This document shows, in pieces, positions 8,165 through 16,523 of a stretch of DNA of 64,000 bases. The notes under the pieces were generated by a model. That model was not told the DNA's origin, made no database searches, and saw only the letters and a program-made list of their open reading frames with translations. This DNA is from Winogradskya consettensis (GTDB taxonomy: Bacteria; Actinomycetota; Actinomycetes; Mycobacteriales; Micromonosporaceae), in contig NZ_BOQP01000008.1 of NCBI RefSeq assembly GCF_018332715.1, positions 124,001-188,000 of the forward strand, given 5' to 3'. The position numbers and the translations under genes were made by a program. Each line of letters begins with the position of its first letter. Positions within the stretch are counted from its first letter, which is position 1.

Positions 8165-9784
8165 TCAGGTGAAGGTCCAGCGCTGATTGGCGGCGCCGGT
8201 GCAGGTCCAGAGTTCGAGGGCTGTGCCGTTGGTGGTGGCGCCTCCCGTGACGTCCAGGCAGAGGCCCGACTGGACGCCGGTGATCGTGCCGTCGGCGTTG
8301 GATCGCCACTGCTGGTTGGGGCCGCCGTTGCAGGTCCACAGCTCGATCTTCGTGCCGGGCGTGGTCTGATTGTCGAAGGCGTCGAGGCACTTGCCGTAGA
8401 CGACGAGCTGACCCGCCGGGGTGCGGGTCCACAGCTGGTTGGTGCCGACGTTGCAGTCCCAGATGCCGATCAGGGTTCCGTCGGTCTGGCTCCAGTTGGG
8501 GTCGTCGACGCAGCGGTTCGAGGCCGCGCTGACGAGGGTGCCGGCCGGGGCGTTCGGGTTGCCTGAGGCGCCGCCACTGACGCGGTACATCGCCGCGCCG
8601 TGTGCGGGGACCGAGGTGCTGATCGCTCCGGTCGTGCTGGAGGTGGCACCGGTCCAAAGATCCGTGAGGGTGTACGCGCTGCCCCCGCTTTTGCCGATCG
8701 TCGCCGCGTCCGTGCTGATCGGCTGGGCGGTGGTGGTCTCGTTGAACAGCACCACGGCCACGTCGCCGTTGGACAGGCGCTTGGACAGTACGTCGAGACC
8801 GTTGCGGGTCTGGACCAGCACGCCCTGGGCGCCCAGGGCGTCCTGGTCGACCGCGATGACCGCGCGGTTGGTCAGGGTGGCGAGGGTGGTGGCGCTCGCC
8901 GTGGTCAGGTTGTTGCCGGCGATCAGCGGGGCCGCCATGATCGCCCAGAGGCTGAAGTGGGCCCGGTCCTCGATGGCCGACCAGCCGTTGCCGACCTCCA
9001 GCATGTCCGGGTCGTTCCAGGCGTCCGGTCCGGCGTAGCGTGCCAGGCCGACGCTCTGGTGGAAGTTGCGCAGCATGCTGTCGAAGCCGGTGTTGATGTC
9101 GTCGGTCGTGCGCCACAGGTTGCCCACGTTCGGAGCCCAGGTCCAGGGTGCGTTCACCCCCCACTCGCACAGGCTGTAGACGATCGGCCGGCCGGTGGCG
9201 GCCAGCGCGTCCCGCATCGCGGTGTAGCGGTCGATGTACTGCTGCTGGGTCGTGCTGCCGTTGTTGTAGCAGTTGTCGTACTTGAGATAGTCGACGCCCC
9301 AGGCGGCGAAACTGCGGGCGTCCTGCTGCTCGTGGCCGAGGCTGCCGGGGTAGCCCGCGCAGGTCAGCGTCCCCGCGTCCTCGTAGATGCCCAGCTTGAG
9401 ACCCTTGCTGTGGACGTAGGCAGCGGTTTCGGTGATGCCACCGGGAAACTTGGCGGGGTCGGGAACCAGGTTGCCGGCGGCGTCGCGGCTGCTCGTCATC
9501 CAGCAGTCGTCGATGTTGACGTAGCGGTAGCCGGCTGCGGCCATCCCGGAGGAGACCATGACATCGGCCGTCTGCTCGACGAGGGCCTGGGTCACGTCAC
9601 ACCCGAAGGCATTCCAGTCGTTCCACCCCATCGGCGGGGTGCGGGCGAGCCCATTGCCGACAGCGACGGCGGGTGGGGCGGCTTGGGCAGTGGTGGGTGG
9701 GGTGGCTTGGGCGGCGGTGGAGGGGACGGTTGTTGTGGCGGCCGCCAGGACGATGGCGGCGACCACGCGGGGAAGGCGGGTCAT
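8165..9784 (-). CDS. Secreted alpha-galactosidase, GH27 with ricin-type CBM13 domain
   Basis: This 539-residue exoenzyme has a Sec-type signal peptide (residues 1-28). The GH27 (beta/alpha)8 domain starts LARTPPMGWNDWNAFGC. The nucleophile is Asp170 in YLKYDNC and the acid/base Asp229 lies in WRTTDDI; WNDPDML at 256-262 lines the pocket in this family. A beta-sandwich follows, and residues about 415-539 are a ricin B-type lectin domain with three QxW-type repeats (NQLW, NQQW, NQRW). It should release terminal alpha-galactose from galactomannan or raffinose-type sugars outside the cell. It is monocistronic, with a probable terminator hairpin after the stop. Confidence 0.95.
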   Translation of the reverse strand: MTRLPRVVAAIVLAAATTTVPSTAAQATPPTTAQAAPPAVAVGNGLARTPPMGWNDWNAFGCDVTQALVEQTADVMVSSGMAAAGYRYVNIDDCWMTSSRDAAGNLVPDPAKFPGGITETAAYVHSKGLKLGIYEDAGTLTCAGYPGSLGHEQQDARSFAAWGVDYLKYDNCYNNGSTTQQQYIDRYTAMRDALAATGRPIVYSLCEWGVNAPWTWAPNVGNLWRTTDDINTGFDSMLRNFHQSVGLARYAGPDAWNDPDMLEVGNGWSAIEDRAHFSLWAIMAAPLIAGNNLTTASATTLATLTNRAVIAVDQDALGAQGVLVQTRNGLDVLSKRLSNGDVAVVLFNETTTAQPISTDAATIGKSGGSAYTLTDLWTGATSSTTGAISTSVPAHGAAMYRVSGGASGNPNAPAGTLVSAASNRCVDDPNWSQTDGTLIGIWDCNVGTNQLWTRTPAGQLVVYGKCLDAFDNQTTPGTKIELWTCNGGPNQQWRSNADGTITGVQSGLCLDVTGGATTNGTALELWTCTGAANQRWTFT

Positions 9785-9843
9785 GGCGGAATCTTGAGCC
9801 TTGTATCGACATATGGCAATGTCTGAACGTGGGGATCGCCTGT

Positions 9844-10200
9844 TCAGGCACCGCTTCGGCGACGCAACCGTTCCCAGGTGACAGCGGCGACGGCGATGGC
9901 CGCGTAACAGGTCAGGAGGCCGAGGGCGTACCGGCTGCCGCCGGTGACAACCAGGGGTAGTCCGACGAGGGTCACCGCGGCGGTAGCTGTCAGGGATGCT
10001 GCTAGGTAGGGGCCGAATCGGGTGGCTACGGCTCCGACGCCGATCATGAGCGGGAGCAGGATGCCGTCGTGGGCGATGAGGACGGCGATGAGGAAGATCA
10101 GCGCCCCGCCTTTGACGTTGTGGTCGGTGAGGGCGCCGCTCACGGCGTACACCATGATGAGGGTGCCGGAGGCGATCAGAACGCGCCGGACGGTTTTCAC
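9844..10200 (-). CDS. Small integral membrane protein, unknown function
   Basis: This 118-residue protein has about four hydrophobic segments and a basic C-terminus (WERLRRRSG). Its GTG start overlaps the stop of the molybdoenzyme gene by four bases (GTGA), so I prefer it to the ATG at 10233, which lies inside that gene. The coupling suggests a role with the membrane oxidoreductase, for example as an accessory or quinone-linked subunit, but no known family was recognised. Confidence 0.65.
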   Translation of the reverse strand: MKTVRRVLIASGTLIMVYAVSGALTDHNVKGGALIFLIAVLIAHDGILLPLMIGVGAVATRFGPYLAASLTATAAVTLVGLPLVVTGGSRYALGLLTCYAAIAVAAVTWERLRRRSGA

Positions 10201-11360
10201 GAAGCGCTCCGGATCGTGATGCGAGAGATCCATTTGGTCTGCAGGACGCCCGGGCGGTTCGGGGCGATCAGGCGGGCGGGGTAGCCGTGGTCCGGGTGCA
10301 GCGGTTCGCCGCCGAGCCGCAGAGCGATCAACGTGTACGGGTCACGCGTGTGCGGTGGCGCCACGGTGCTGGTGCGGTAACGGCCCTGAGCTTCGAGGGA
10401 CTCGACGTACGCCGACGCGTGCGAAGGGTCCACGCCCACGAGCTCGGCGAGGTCGCGCAGCCGGACCCCCGTCCAGGTGCCCGTGGCGCTCCAGCCTTCG
10501 ACGCAGCTGATCGGCAGGACGACCGTGTGCTGGGGGAGGGCCTGCAGGTCGCCGAGGGTGAGCTGGACGGTCCGGCCGGGTCCGGTCACGGTGAGCAGGT
10601 AGGTGCCGGCGAAGATCGCGTCGCGGACGCCGGCGCCGGCCGAGGTCTTGTTGACCGGGACGTGTTGCGGATCGTCGCCGCGACGGCGGGGTGCCAGCAC
10701 CGAGATCGGGGCGAGCGGCGTGACCGTCTGGCCCGCCGTGCTGAGCGTGATGAGGCCGGCCGTGGCGGCGACGGTGCCGATGAGCCCGCGGCGGCTGAGC
10801 GTGCCGGGGGCGGTGTGGTCCGGCTCCGGCCGGGTCAGCGCCGACCGGACGACGGGCAACTGCACGCCGATGTGCACCAGCAGCGCGCCGATCGCCAGCC
10901 AGGCCGCCCAGTAGTGGCCGGCGGTGAAGAAGAACGGCATCGGGTCGTACCAGCGGGCGACGTTGAGGACCCCGCTGACCACCTGGAACAGCGACGCGGC
11001 GACGAGCACGGCGATGCTCGCGCGTTCCAGGCCGTGCACGAGCGACCGTAGCGGCGGCCACTCGAACAGCTTCGGGTAGACCGACCAGAGCTTCACCCCG
11101 AGCAGAGGCACACAGGCAAGACCCGTGATCACGTGTACGCCCTGAGTGGCGCGATACAGCCCCACCGGCCGTGACGGCCACCAGAACCACGCCGGTGGAT
11201 GCTGGATGAGATGGCTGAGCAGCCCGGTTCCGAAGCACACCGCGAACGCGAGCCCGAGCGCGATGCCGAGCACAGCGGTGAGCCGTGTGGACCGCAGCGG
11301 CGAGGTGAAACTCTCGTCGGTGACCGGTGGTTTCAGGCGGAGGTCAGGGAGGCGAACCAT
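10197..11360 (-). CDS. Membrane-bound molybdopterin oxidoreductase: cytochrome b-like domain fused to sulfite-oxidase-fold domain
   Basis: In this 387-residue protein, residues about 28-170 hold four transmembrane helices with several His (LLSHLIQH, QGVHVITG, LVHGLE, TAGHYWAA, LLVHIGV) that could bind haem. Residues 189-191 are a twin-arginine-like SRRG directly before a fifth hydrophobic helix. The C-terminal half is a sulfite-oxidase-fold molybdopterin domain with the probable Mo-ligand Cys286 in LPISCVEGW and an HPDHGYPARLIAPNRPG block. It combines in one chain what YedY (MsrP) and YedZ (MsrQ) do as two. GGAGGGGGAA lies just upstream of the ATG. It overlaps the methyltransferase stop by 28 bases. 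The substrate is unknown. Confidence 0.85.
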   Translation of the reverse strand: MVRLPDLRLKPPVTDESFTSPLRSTRLTAVLGIALGLAFAVCFGTGLLSHLIQHPPAWFWWPSRPVGLYRATQGVHVITGLACVPLLGVKLWSVYPKLFEWPPLRSLVHGLERASIAVLVAASLFQVVSGVLNVARWYDPMPFFFTAGHYWAAWLAIGALLVHIGVQLPVVRSALTRPEPDHTAPGTLSRRGLIGTVAATAGLITLSTAGQTVTPLAPISVLAPRRRGDDPQHVPVNKTSAGAGVRDAIFAGTYLLTVTGPGRTVQLTLGDLQALPQHTVVLPISCVEGWSATGTWTGVRLRDLAELVGVDPSHASAYVESLEAQGRYRTSTVAPPHTRDPYTLIALRLGGEPLHPDHGYPARLIAPNRPGVLQTKWISRITIRSAS

Positions 11361-11977
11361 CGTTCCCCCTCCGTCCACGAGTCGGTGACGGTCAGACCGG
11401 TCGCGGCTGCGAGCGCCGGTAGATCGTCGATACAGAGCACCGCCCAGCCGAACGGTGCGCTGACGGCGCCGTCCACGACGCTGAGCCGGGCGTTGCCGGA
11501 CCAGCTGCGGGTGCCGGGCCGGGCCAGCTCGACGTGCAGCCGCCCGGCCGGTGCCATCAGGTCGCGGCAGCGCCGCAGCAGCCGGGCCGGGTCGCCGCCG
11601 ATGCCGATGTTGCCGTCGGCGAGCAGCAGGTGGCGCCAGCGGCCGTGCCCGGGCAGCGCCGCGAAGACGTCCCGGCGCAGAACTGTCGCTCCCCGCGCCC
11701 GCGCCAGCCGGACCGCGGCGGCGCTGATGTCGATCCCCAGCGCCGGGCGCCCGAGCCGGTTCAGCGCGCTGGTCAACCGGCCCGGCCCGCACCCGACGTC
11801 CAGCGTCGGCCCGCTGCACCTGCCGAGCAGCCCCCGATCACCGGGCAGATCCACCCGCGACCAGTCCGCCGCGTCGACCCGGAAAGCCGGCCCGTGATCG
11901 TCGTGCACGGTCAGCCCGGCAGGCTTCCCCGCAGCCGCCCGGCGCAACGCGGTGTCGAACACCGCGAGCGCGGTCAT
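11333..11977 (-). CDS. Class I SAM-dependent methyltransferase
   Basis: The 214-residue enzyme has motif I LDVGCGPGRLTSAL near residue 60, the acidic end of strand 2 (GIDIS), and a post-I region RDVFAALPG. The later motif HLLLADGNIGIGGDPARLLRRCRDLMAPAGRLHVE is typical of the methyltransferases in this actinobacterial gene neighbourhood. The ATG overlaps the stop of the DUF2064 gene by four bases, and the 3' end overlaps the oxidoreductase start. The acceptor is unknown; operon context suggests a glycosylated or lipid-linked substrate. Confidence 0.82.
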   Translation of the reverse strand: MTALAVFDTALRRAAAGKPAGLTVHDDHGPAFRVDAADWSRVDLPGDRGLLGRCSGPTLDVGCGPGRLTSALNRLGRPALGIDISAAAVRLARARGATVLRRDVFAALPGHGRWRHLLLADGNIGIGGDPARLLRRCRDLMAPAGRLHVELARPGTRSWSGNARLSVVDGAVSAPFGWAVLCIDDLPALAAATGLTVTDSWTEGERWFASLTSA

Positions 11978-12621
11978 CGTGAGGCCGCCGCTGGTTGCCG
12001 CTCGCCGCGGGCGGCCAGCACCCCCGCGAACCGGCTTTCGGGGCGCATCGCCGCCACCGCGCGGGCATCCTCGATGGTGTCCACGTCGCGCAGCACGGGC
12101 AGGTGCGTGATTCGTAGGCCCCGCAACGCTTTCAGGGTGAGCTCGCCGGTCTGCGGGGTCGACGTCGGGACGTCGCGCACCAGACCCGCGCAGGCCGGGT
12201 CGCGCAGGCCGAGGGCCCACCAGCCGCCGTCCTCCGCGAGGCCGAGCACCGCGTCGGTCCCGTCCCCGGCCAGCAGCCCGATCGCGGCACCGAGCACCGC
12301 GGGGGTGACTTGCGGGGTGTCCATGCCGATCAGCAGGCTCGGCATGCCGGGGACGGCCGTGTCGGCGAAGGCGTTCGCGATCCGTGCGCCGAGGGACCCG
12401 CCCCGCTGCGGGATCCGGGCCCAGCCGGCCGGTGCCGGGAGGTCGCCCTCGATCACGAGTACGGGGTCCGCGCCGGTCGTCGACGAAACGGTGTCCACGG
12501 TGTCCGCGAGGGCGGCGGCGGCGAGCGTTGCCGCCTCGGCCGGCGTACACGGCGGGCAGAGCCGGGTTTTGACCCTGCCCGGAACCGGGGTTTTCGCGAG
12601 CACGAGCAGCCGTGTCCTCAT
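11974..12621 (-). CDS. DUF2064 / TIGR04282-type glycosyltransferase-like protein
   Basis: This 215-residue protein of the nucleotidyl/glycosyltransferase-A fold begins LLVLAKTPVPGRVKTRLCPP, the hallmark start of the DUF2064 family. It also has QRGGSLGARIANAF and IGMDTPQVTPAVL, where the Asp-containing motif would hold metal and nucleotide-sugar. Some relatives are annotated as arsenosugar-related glycosyltransferases, although no activity can be read from sequence. Both ends overlap neighbours by four bases (ATGA). Confidence 0.82.
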   Translation of the reverse strand: MRTRLLVLAKTPVPGRVKTRLCPPCTPAEAATLAAAALADTVDTVSSTTGADPVLVIEGDLPAPAGWARIPQRGGSLGARIANAFADTAVPGMPSLLIGMDTPQVTPAVLGAAIGLLAGDGTDAVLGLAEDGGWWALGLRDPACAGLVRDVPTSTPQTGELTLKALRGLRITHLPVLRDVDTIEDARAVAAMRPESRFAGVLAARGERQPAAASR

Positions 12622-13322
12622 CGGGCCAGCACCGCGCTCATGTCGCGGATCGCGCGGGCCGTGCCCCGGACCGTGCCGGTGACCTTGGAGTGGGTGCCCG
12701 CCGCGCGCGGGTGGTAGGCGACATCGACCTCGGTGACCGTCCACCCGGCGCGGGCGGCGGCGATGAGGAGTTCGAGCGGATAGCCGAAGCGGCGGTCGCG
12801 CAGGCCGAGTGAGAGCAGGTCGTCGCGGCGTGCGGCGCGCATCGGGCCGATGTCGTGGACGGGCAGGCCGGTGGTGCGGCGCAGCCGGGAGGCGAGGATC
12901 GCGTTGCCGAGCCGGGCGTGCGGCGGCCAGGCCCCGCGGGTGACCGGGCGGCGCCGGCCCAGTACGAGCCGCGCGGCACCGGCCCGGACCGGGTCGGCGA
13001 CCAGCGGAAGCTCGGCCGGGTCGAACGACCCGTCGGCGTCCATCACGCAGACGATGCCGTCGTCCTCGGCGGCGGAGGAAGCGGAGGATGAGCCGGAGGA
13101 GCAGCGCGAGGGGGAGGCCGCGAGGATCCCCGCGTGGACCGCCGCGCCGTAACCGGGCTGCGGCACCGTCACCACGTACGCGCCGAGGTCGCGGGCCACC
13201 TCGGCCGAGCCGTCGGTCGAGCCGTTGTCCGCCACGATCACCCGGTATCCGGCGGGCATCCGGGACAGCAGCCCGGGCAGGGCGGGTGCCTCGTTGAGAC
13301 AGGGGAGAACCACATCGGTCAT
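12618..13322 (-). CDS. Family 2 glycosyltransferase with a Ser-rich insertion
   Basis: The 234-residue cytoplasmic GT2 has VVLPCLNEAPALPGLL, VADNGSTDGSAEVA and the metal-binding DADGS at 95-99. Similar enzymes transfer sugars to polyprenyl phosphate or lipids. Residues 70-86 form a Ser/Ala-rich low-complexity insert (SPSRCSSGSSSASSAAE) between the nucleotide-binding part and the DxD strand, encoded by a purine-rich tract on the plus strand. It is the first gene of the five-gene minus-strand operon that starts in the divergent intergenic region at 13323-13465. Confidence 0.86.
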   Translation of the reverse strand: MTDVVLPCLNEAPALPGLLSRMPAGYRVIVADNGSTDGSAEVARDLGAYVVTVPQPGYGAAVHAGILAASPSRCSSGSSSASSAAEDDGIVCVMDADGSFDPAELPLVADPVRAGAARLVLGRRRPVTRGAWPPHARLGNAILASRLRRTTGLPVHDIGPMRAARRDDLLSLGLRDRRFGYPLELLIAAARAGWTVTEVDVAYHPRAAGTHSKVTGTVRGTARAIRDMSAVLAR

Positions 13323-13465
13323 GACCGGGAAAGTTAGCCGGATCCGCAGGTCGGCAACCCGGGAAAGGCATTACCGATCGCTTACGGCGGCCCGGTTCTT
13401 ACGAAGCGCTGACGGAAGCGCACAAATCCGTCCGGCCGGGCCGCGTCCGTCCTACGGTGGCCGCC

Positions 13466-14509
13466 ATGACGCACGTACTAGTCACCGGAGGCGCCGGGTT
13501 CATCGGCACCCACGTGACCGCCGCTCTGCTCGCATCCGGGCACCAGGTGAGCATCCTGGACTCCGGTCATCCCGCCGCCCACAGCGCTCCGGTGCCGGGG
13601 GACGTGCACGGCGTACCCGTGATCCACGCCGACCTGCGCGACCGGGAAGCTGTCACCGACGTACTGCGCGGGGTGGACGCGGTGGTGCACCAGGCGGCGA
13701 TGGTCGGGATGGGCGTCGACCTCGACGACCTGCCCGAATACGTCGGCTGCAACGACCTGGGGACCGCCGTGCTGCTCGCCGGCATGGCCCGCGCCGGGGT
13801 GCGGCGGCTCGTGCTCGCCAGCTCCATGGTGGTCTACGGCGAGGGTGCGTACGCCTGCCCCGGGCACGGAGCGGTCCGCCCACCCGCCCGGGACATCGCG
13901 GATCTCGCCGCGGGGCGGTTCGAGCCGCGCTGCCCCGTGTGCGGTGACGAGGTGCTGTCGACGGAGGTCGGCGAGGACGCGTTGCTCGATCCGCGCAGCG
14001 TCTACGCCGTCACGAAGGTCGCGCAGGAGCAGTTGTGCTCGGTCTGGGCGCGGCAGACCGGCGCATCGGTGGCCGCGCTTCGCTACCACAACGTGTACGG
14101 GCCGGGGATGCCGAAAGACACGCCGTACAGCGGGGTCGCCGCGATCTTCCGGTCCGCGCTGGAGGGCGGGCGGGCGCCGCGGGTGTTCGAGGACGGCGGT
14201 CAGCGGCGCGATTTTGTGCACGTGTCCGATGTGGCCCGCGCGAATGTGGCGGCGCTGGAGGCTGAGGTGGGTGGGCTCCGGGCGTACAACATCGCTTCGG
14301 GCCGGCCTGCGACGGTGGGGGAGCTGGCGACGGAGCTGGCGTCCGTCTCGGGCGGCCCGGAGCCCGTGGTGACCGGGGAGTTCCGCCTGGGAGACGTGCG
14401 GCACGTCGTCGCGTCCCCGGCGCGCGCGACCGCCGAGCTCGGGTTCACCGCGGCGATCGACCTGACGAGTGGGGTGACGGAATTCGCGTCCGCGACGCTG
14501 CGCGGGTAG
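13466..14509 (+). CDS. NAD-dependent epimerase/dehydratase with a Cys-rich insertion
   Basis: The 347-residue extended SDR begins VLVTGGAGFIGTHV and has the catalytic SSMVVYG and YAVTK (Tyr-x3-Lys) motifs with LRYHNVYGPGMP for substrate binding. Between about residues 130 and 165 is an insertion with CPGHG and RCPVCG, a C-x2-H...C-x2-C arrangement that could bind zinc. The ATG at 13466 is preferred to the GTG nine bases upstream because it begins directly before the Rossmann strand. It is divergent from the GT2 operon and likely makes or modifies a nucleotide-sugar used there. Confidence 0.86.
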   Translation: MTHVLVTGGAGFIGTHVTAALLASGHQVSILDSGHPAAHSAPVPGDVHGVPVIHADLRDREAVTDVLRGVDAVVHQAAMVGMGVDLDDLPEYVGCNDLGTAVLLAGMARAGVRRLVLASSMVVYGEGAYACPGHGAVRPPARDIADLAAGRFEPRCPVCGDEVLSTEVGEDALLDPRSVYAVTKVAQEQLCSVWARQTGASVAALRYHNVYGPGMPKDTPYSGVAAIFRSALEGGRAPRVFEDGGQRRDFVHVSDVARANVAALEAEVGGLRAYNIASGRPATVGELATELASVSGGPEPVVTGEFRLGDVRHVVASPARATAELGFTAAIDLTSGVTEFASATLRG

Positions 14510-14526
14510 ACGGCGCCGCTGCAGCA

Positions 14527-15789
14527 GTGGGGCTCGGGCTGGTCGCGCTCGCCTGCGTGACCGGGGGCGCGCTGTACCTCGCCGGGCATCCCGTCCATGC
14601 CACCTCGGCGCCGTTCACCGGCATCTGGCTGCCCCACGCCGGGCCGGGCACCCCGCTCGCCCTCGCCGTCGCGGCGCTGGTCGTCCTGCACGGTCCCCGG
14701 CTCGCCGTCCGCCTTCCATGGCGGCGGCTGCTCCTTGCCGCCTACGGGGGTGCGGTCGCGTGGATCGTGTCGCTCGCCCTGGTGGACGGGTGGCAGCGGG
14801 GGATAGCCGGGCGGCTGGTCACCAGGGACGAGTACCTCAGCGAGGTCGGGGGCGTCACCGGCGTACGCGTGATGCTGCGCGGCTTCTCCGCCAGGATTCT
14901 CGACTTCCAGCCGGACTCGTGGACGACGCACGTCTCCGGCCATCCGCCCGGCGCGTTCCTGATCTTCGTCTGGCTGGACCGGATCGGGCTCGGTGGCGGG
15001 GTGTGGGCGGCGCTGACCTGTGTCGCGATCGCCGGCCTGGCCGCCGTGGCCGTGCCGGTGACGGTCCGGGCGCTCGGCGACGAAGAGGGCGCGCGGGCCG
15101 CCGTACCGTTCCTGGTGCTCTTCCCGGGCGCGGTGTGGATGGGCGTCTCCGCGGACGGGCTGTTCACCGGGCTCACCGCGAGCGGGCTGGCGCTGCTCGC
15201 CATCGCTCTGACCCGGCGCAACGTCGTGGCCGGGCTCGGTGCGGGGCTGCTGCTCGGCTTCTCGCTCTATTGCTCGTACGGGTTCACGTTGCTCGCCGTC
15301 CTCGCCCTCGCGGTCGCCGTCCTCGCCCGGCGTACCGGCCCGCCACTCGCCGCTGCGGTCATCGGGTTCGCTGCTGTCGTCGCCGCGTTCACGCTGTCGG
15401 GGTTCTGGTGGCTCGACGGGTATCAAATGGTGACCGTGCGTTACTACCAGGGGATTGCGCGCGTCCGGCCGTACGCATATTGGGTCTGGGCCGACCTGGC
15501 ACTCGCCTTCGCCTGCGCAGGTCCGGTCTCCGCCGTCGTGCTGCGCAGGGCTTTCACCCGTCTGCGGTGGGCGCCGGTGATCGTCCTGCCCGTCGCGGCG
15601 CTGCTCACGATCCTCGCCGCCGACCTGTCCGGGTACAGCAAGGCCGAGGTGGAACGGATCTGGCTGCCGTTCGCCGTGTGGCTGATGGCCGGCGCCGCGC
15701 TGGTCCCGGCACCGGCCCGGCGTGGCTGGCTCGCCGCCCAGGCCCTGCTCGCGCTGCTGATCAACCACCTGCTGCTCACCACCTGGTGA
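14527..15789 (+). CDS. Multi-spanning membrane glycosyltransferase-like protein
   Basis: The 420-residue membrane protein has about ten or eleven predicted helices and an extracytoplasmic loop with a HPPGAFLIFVWLDRIG motif. This loop is typical of actinobacterial GT-C/mannosyltransferase-like proteins that use a polyprenyl-phosphate sugar. It starts with GTG 17 bases after the epimerase stop, so it is co-transcribed. The paired minus-strand GT2 could supply its lipid-linked donor, which is inference. Confidence 0.7.
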   Translation: MGLGLVALACVTGGALYLAGHPVHATSAPFTGIWLPHAGPGTPLALAVAALVVLHGPRLAVRLPWRRLLLAAYGGAVAWIVSLALVDGWQRGIAGRLVTRDEYLSEVGGVTGVRVMLRGFSARILDFQPDSWTTHVSGHPPGAFLIFVWLDRIGLGGGVWAALTCVAIAGLAAVAVPVTVRALGDEEGARAAVPFLVLFPGAVWMGVSADGLFTGLTASGLALLAIALTRRNVVAGLGAGLLLGFSLYCSYGFTLLAVLALAVAVLARRTGPPLAAAVIGFAAVVAAFTLSGFWWLDGYQMVTVRYYQGIARVRPYAYWVWADLALAFACAGPVSAVVLRRAFTRLRWAPVIVLPVAALLTILAADLSGYSKAEVERIWLPFAVWLMAGAALVPAPARRGWLAAQALLALLINHLLLTTW

Positions 15790-15842
15790 CCCGTAATGAT
15801 TTCGCAAGGCCTCCGCGGCCCCGGCCCGGATAGCCTCTGCAG

Positions 15843-16523
15843 GTGCCCCATGTGCTCGTCGTCGACGACGACCCGACCGTCAGCGACGTCGTGCGCCGCT
15901 ACCTCGAACAGGACGGCTGCCGGGTGCGGCTCGTCTCGGACGGCGACAGCGCGCTCGCCGCGGTCGCCGCCGAACAACCCGACCTGGTCGTGCTCGACCT
16001 GATGATGCCCGGGCTGGACGGTCTCGAGGTGTGCCGGCGGCTCCGCGGCGGCCTCCCCGACCTGCCGGTGATCATGCTGACCGCGCTGGGGGAGGAGGCC
16101 GACCGGGTGATCGGTCTCGAGGTCGGCGCGGACGACTACGTGACCAAGCCGTTCTCCCCGCGCGAGCTGGTCCTGCGGATCCGGTCGGTCCTGCGCCGCG
16201 CCGCGCCGCCCACGGAGCAGACCGTCCTGCGCGACGGCGACCTCGTCGCGGACACCAGCCGCCGTGTCGCCGAGCTCGCCGGTCACCGGCTCGCGCTGAC
16301 CGTCCGCGAGTTCGACCTGCTCGCCTTCCTGATCCGCCACCCCGGCCGCGCCTGGTCCCGCGCCGACCTGCTCGCCAAGGTCTGGGGCTGGCAGTTCGGC
16401 GACCAGTCCACGGTCACCGTGCACGTCCGCCGCCTCCGGGAGAAGATCGAGGCCGATCCGGCCGCACCCCGGCGCCTGCTCACCGCCTGGGGCGTCGGCT
16501 ACCGCTACGAGCTGACCCCGTGA
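15843..16523 (+). CDS. OmpR/PhoB-family response regulator
   Basis: The 226-residue regulator has an N-terminal receiver domain with acidic pocket VVDDD, phospho-acceptor Asp52 in VLDLMMPG and Lys102 in DDYVTKPF, then a winged-helix DNA-binding domain (LTVREFDLLAFLIRHPGRAWSRADLLAKVWG ... TVTVHVRRLREKIE, with the recognition helix near STVTVHVRRLR). Its stop overlaps the GTG of the histidine kinase by four bases. Confidence 0.95.
   Translation: MPHVLVVDDDPTVSDVVRRYLEQDGCRVRLVSDGDSALAAVAAEQPDLVVLDLMMPGLDGLEVCRRLRGGLPDLPVIMLTALGEEADRVIGLEVGADDYVTKPFSPRELVLRIRSVLRRAAPPTEQTVLRDGDLVADTSRRVAELAGHRLALTVREFDLLAFLIRHPGRAWSRADLLAKVWGWQFGDQSTVTVHVRRLREKIEADPAAPRRLLTAWGVGYRYELTP

Noticed and set aside
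9885..10233. Longer start (ATG 10233) for the small membrane protein
   Set aside because: It would lie within the oxidoreductase coding region; the GTG at 10200 gives the characteristic GTGA overlap.
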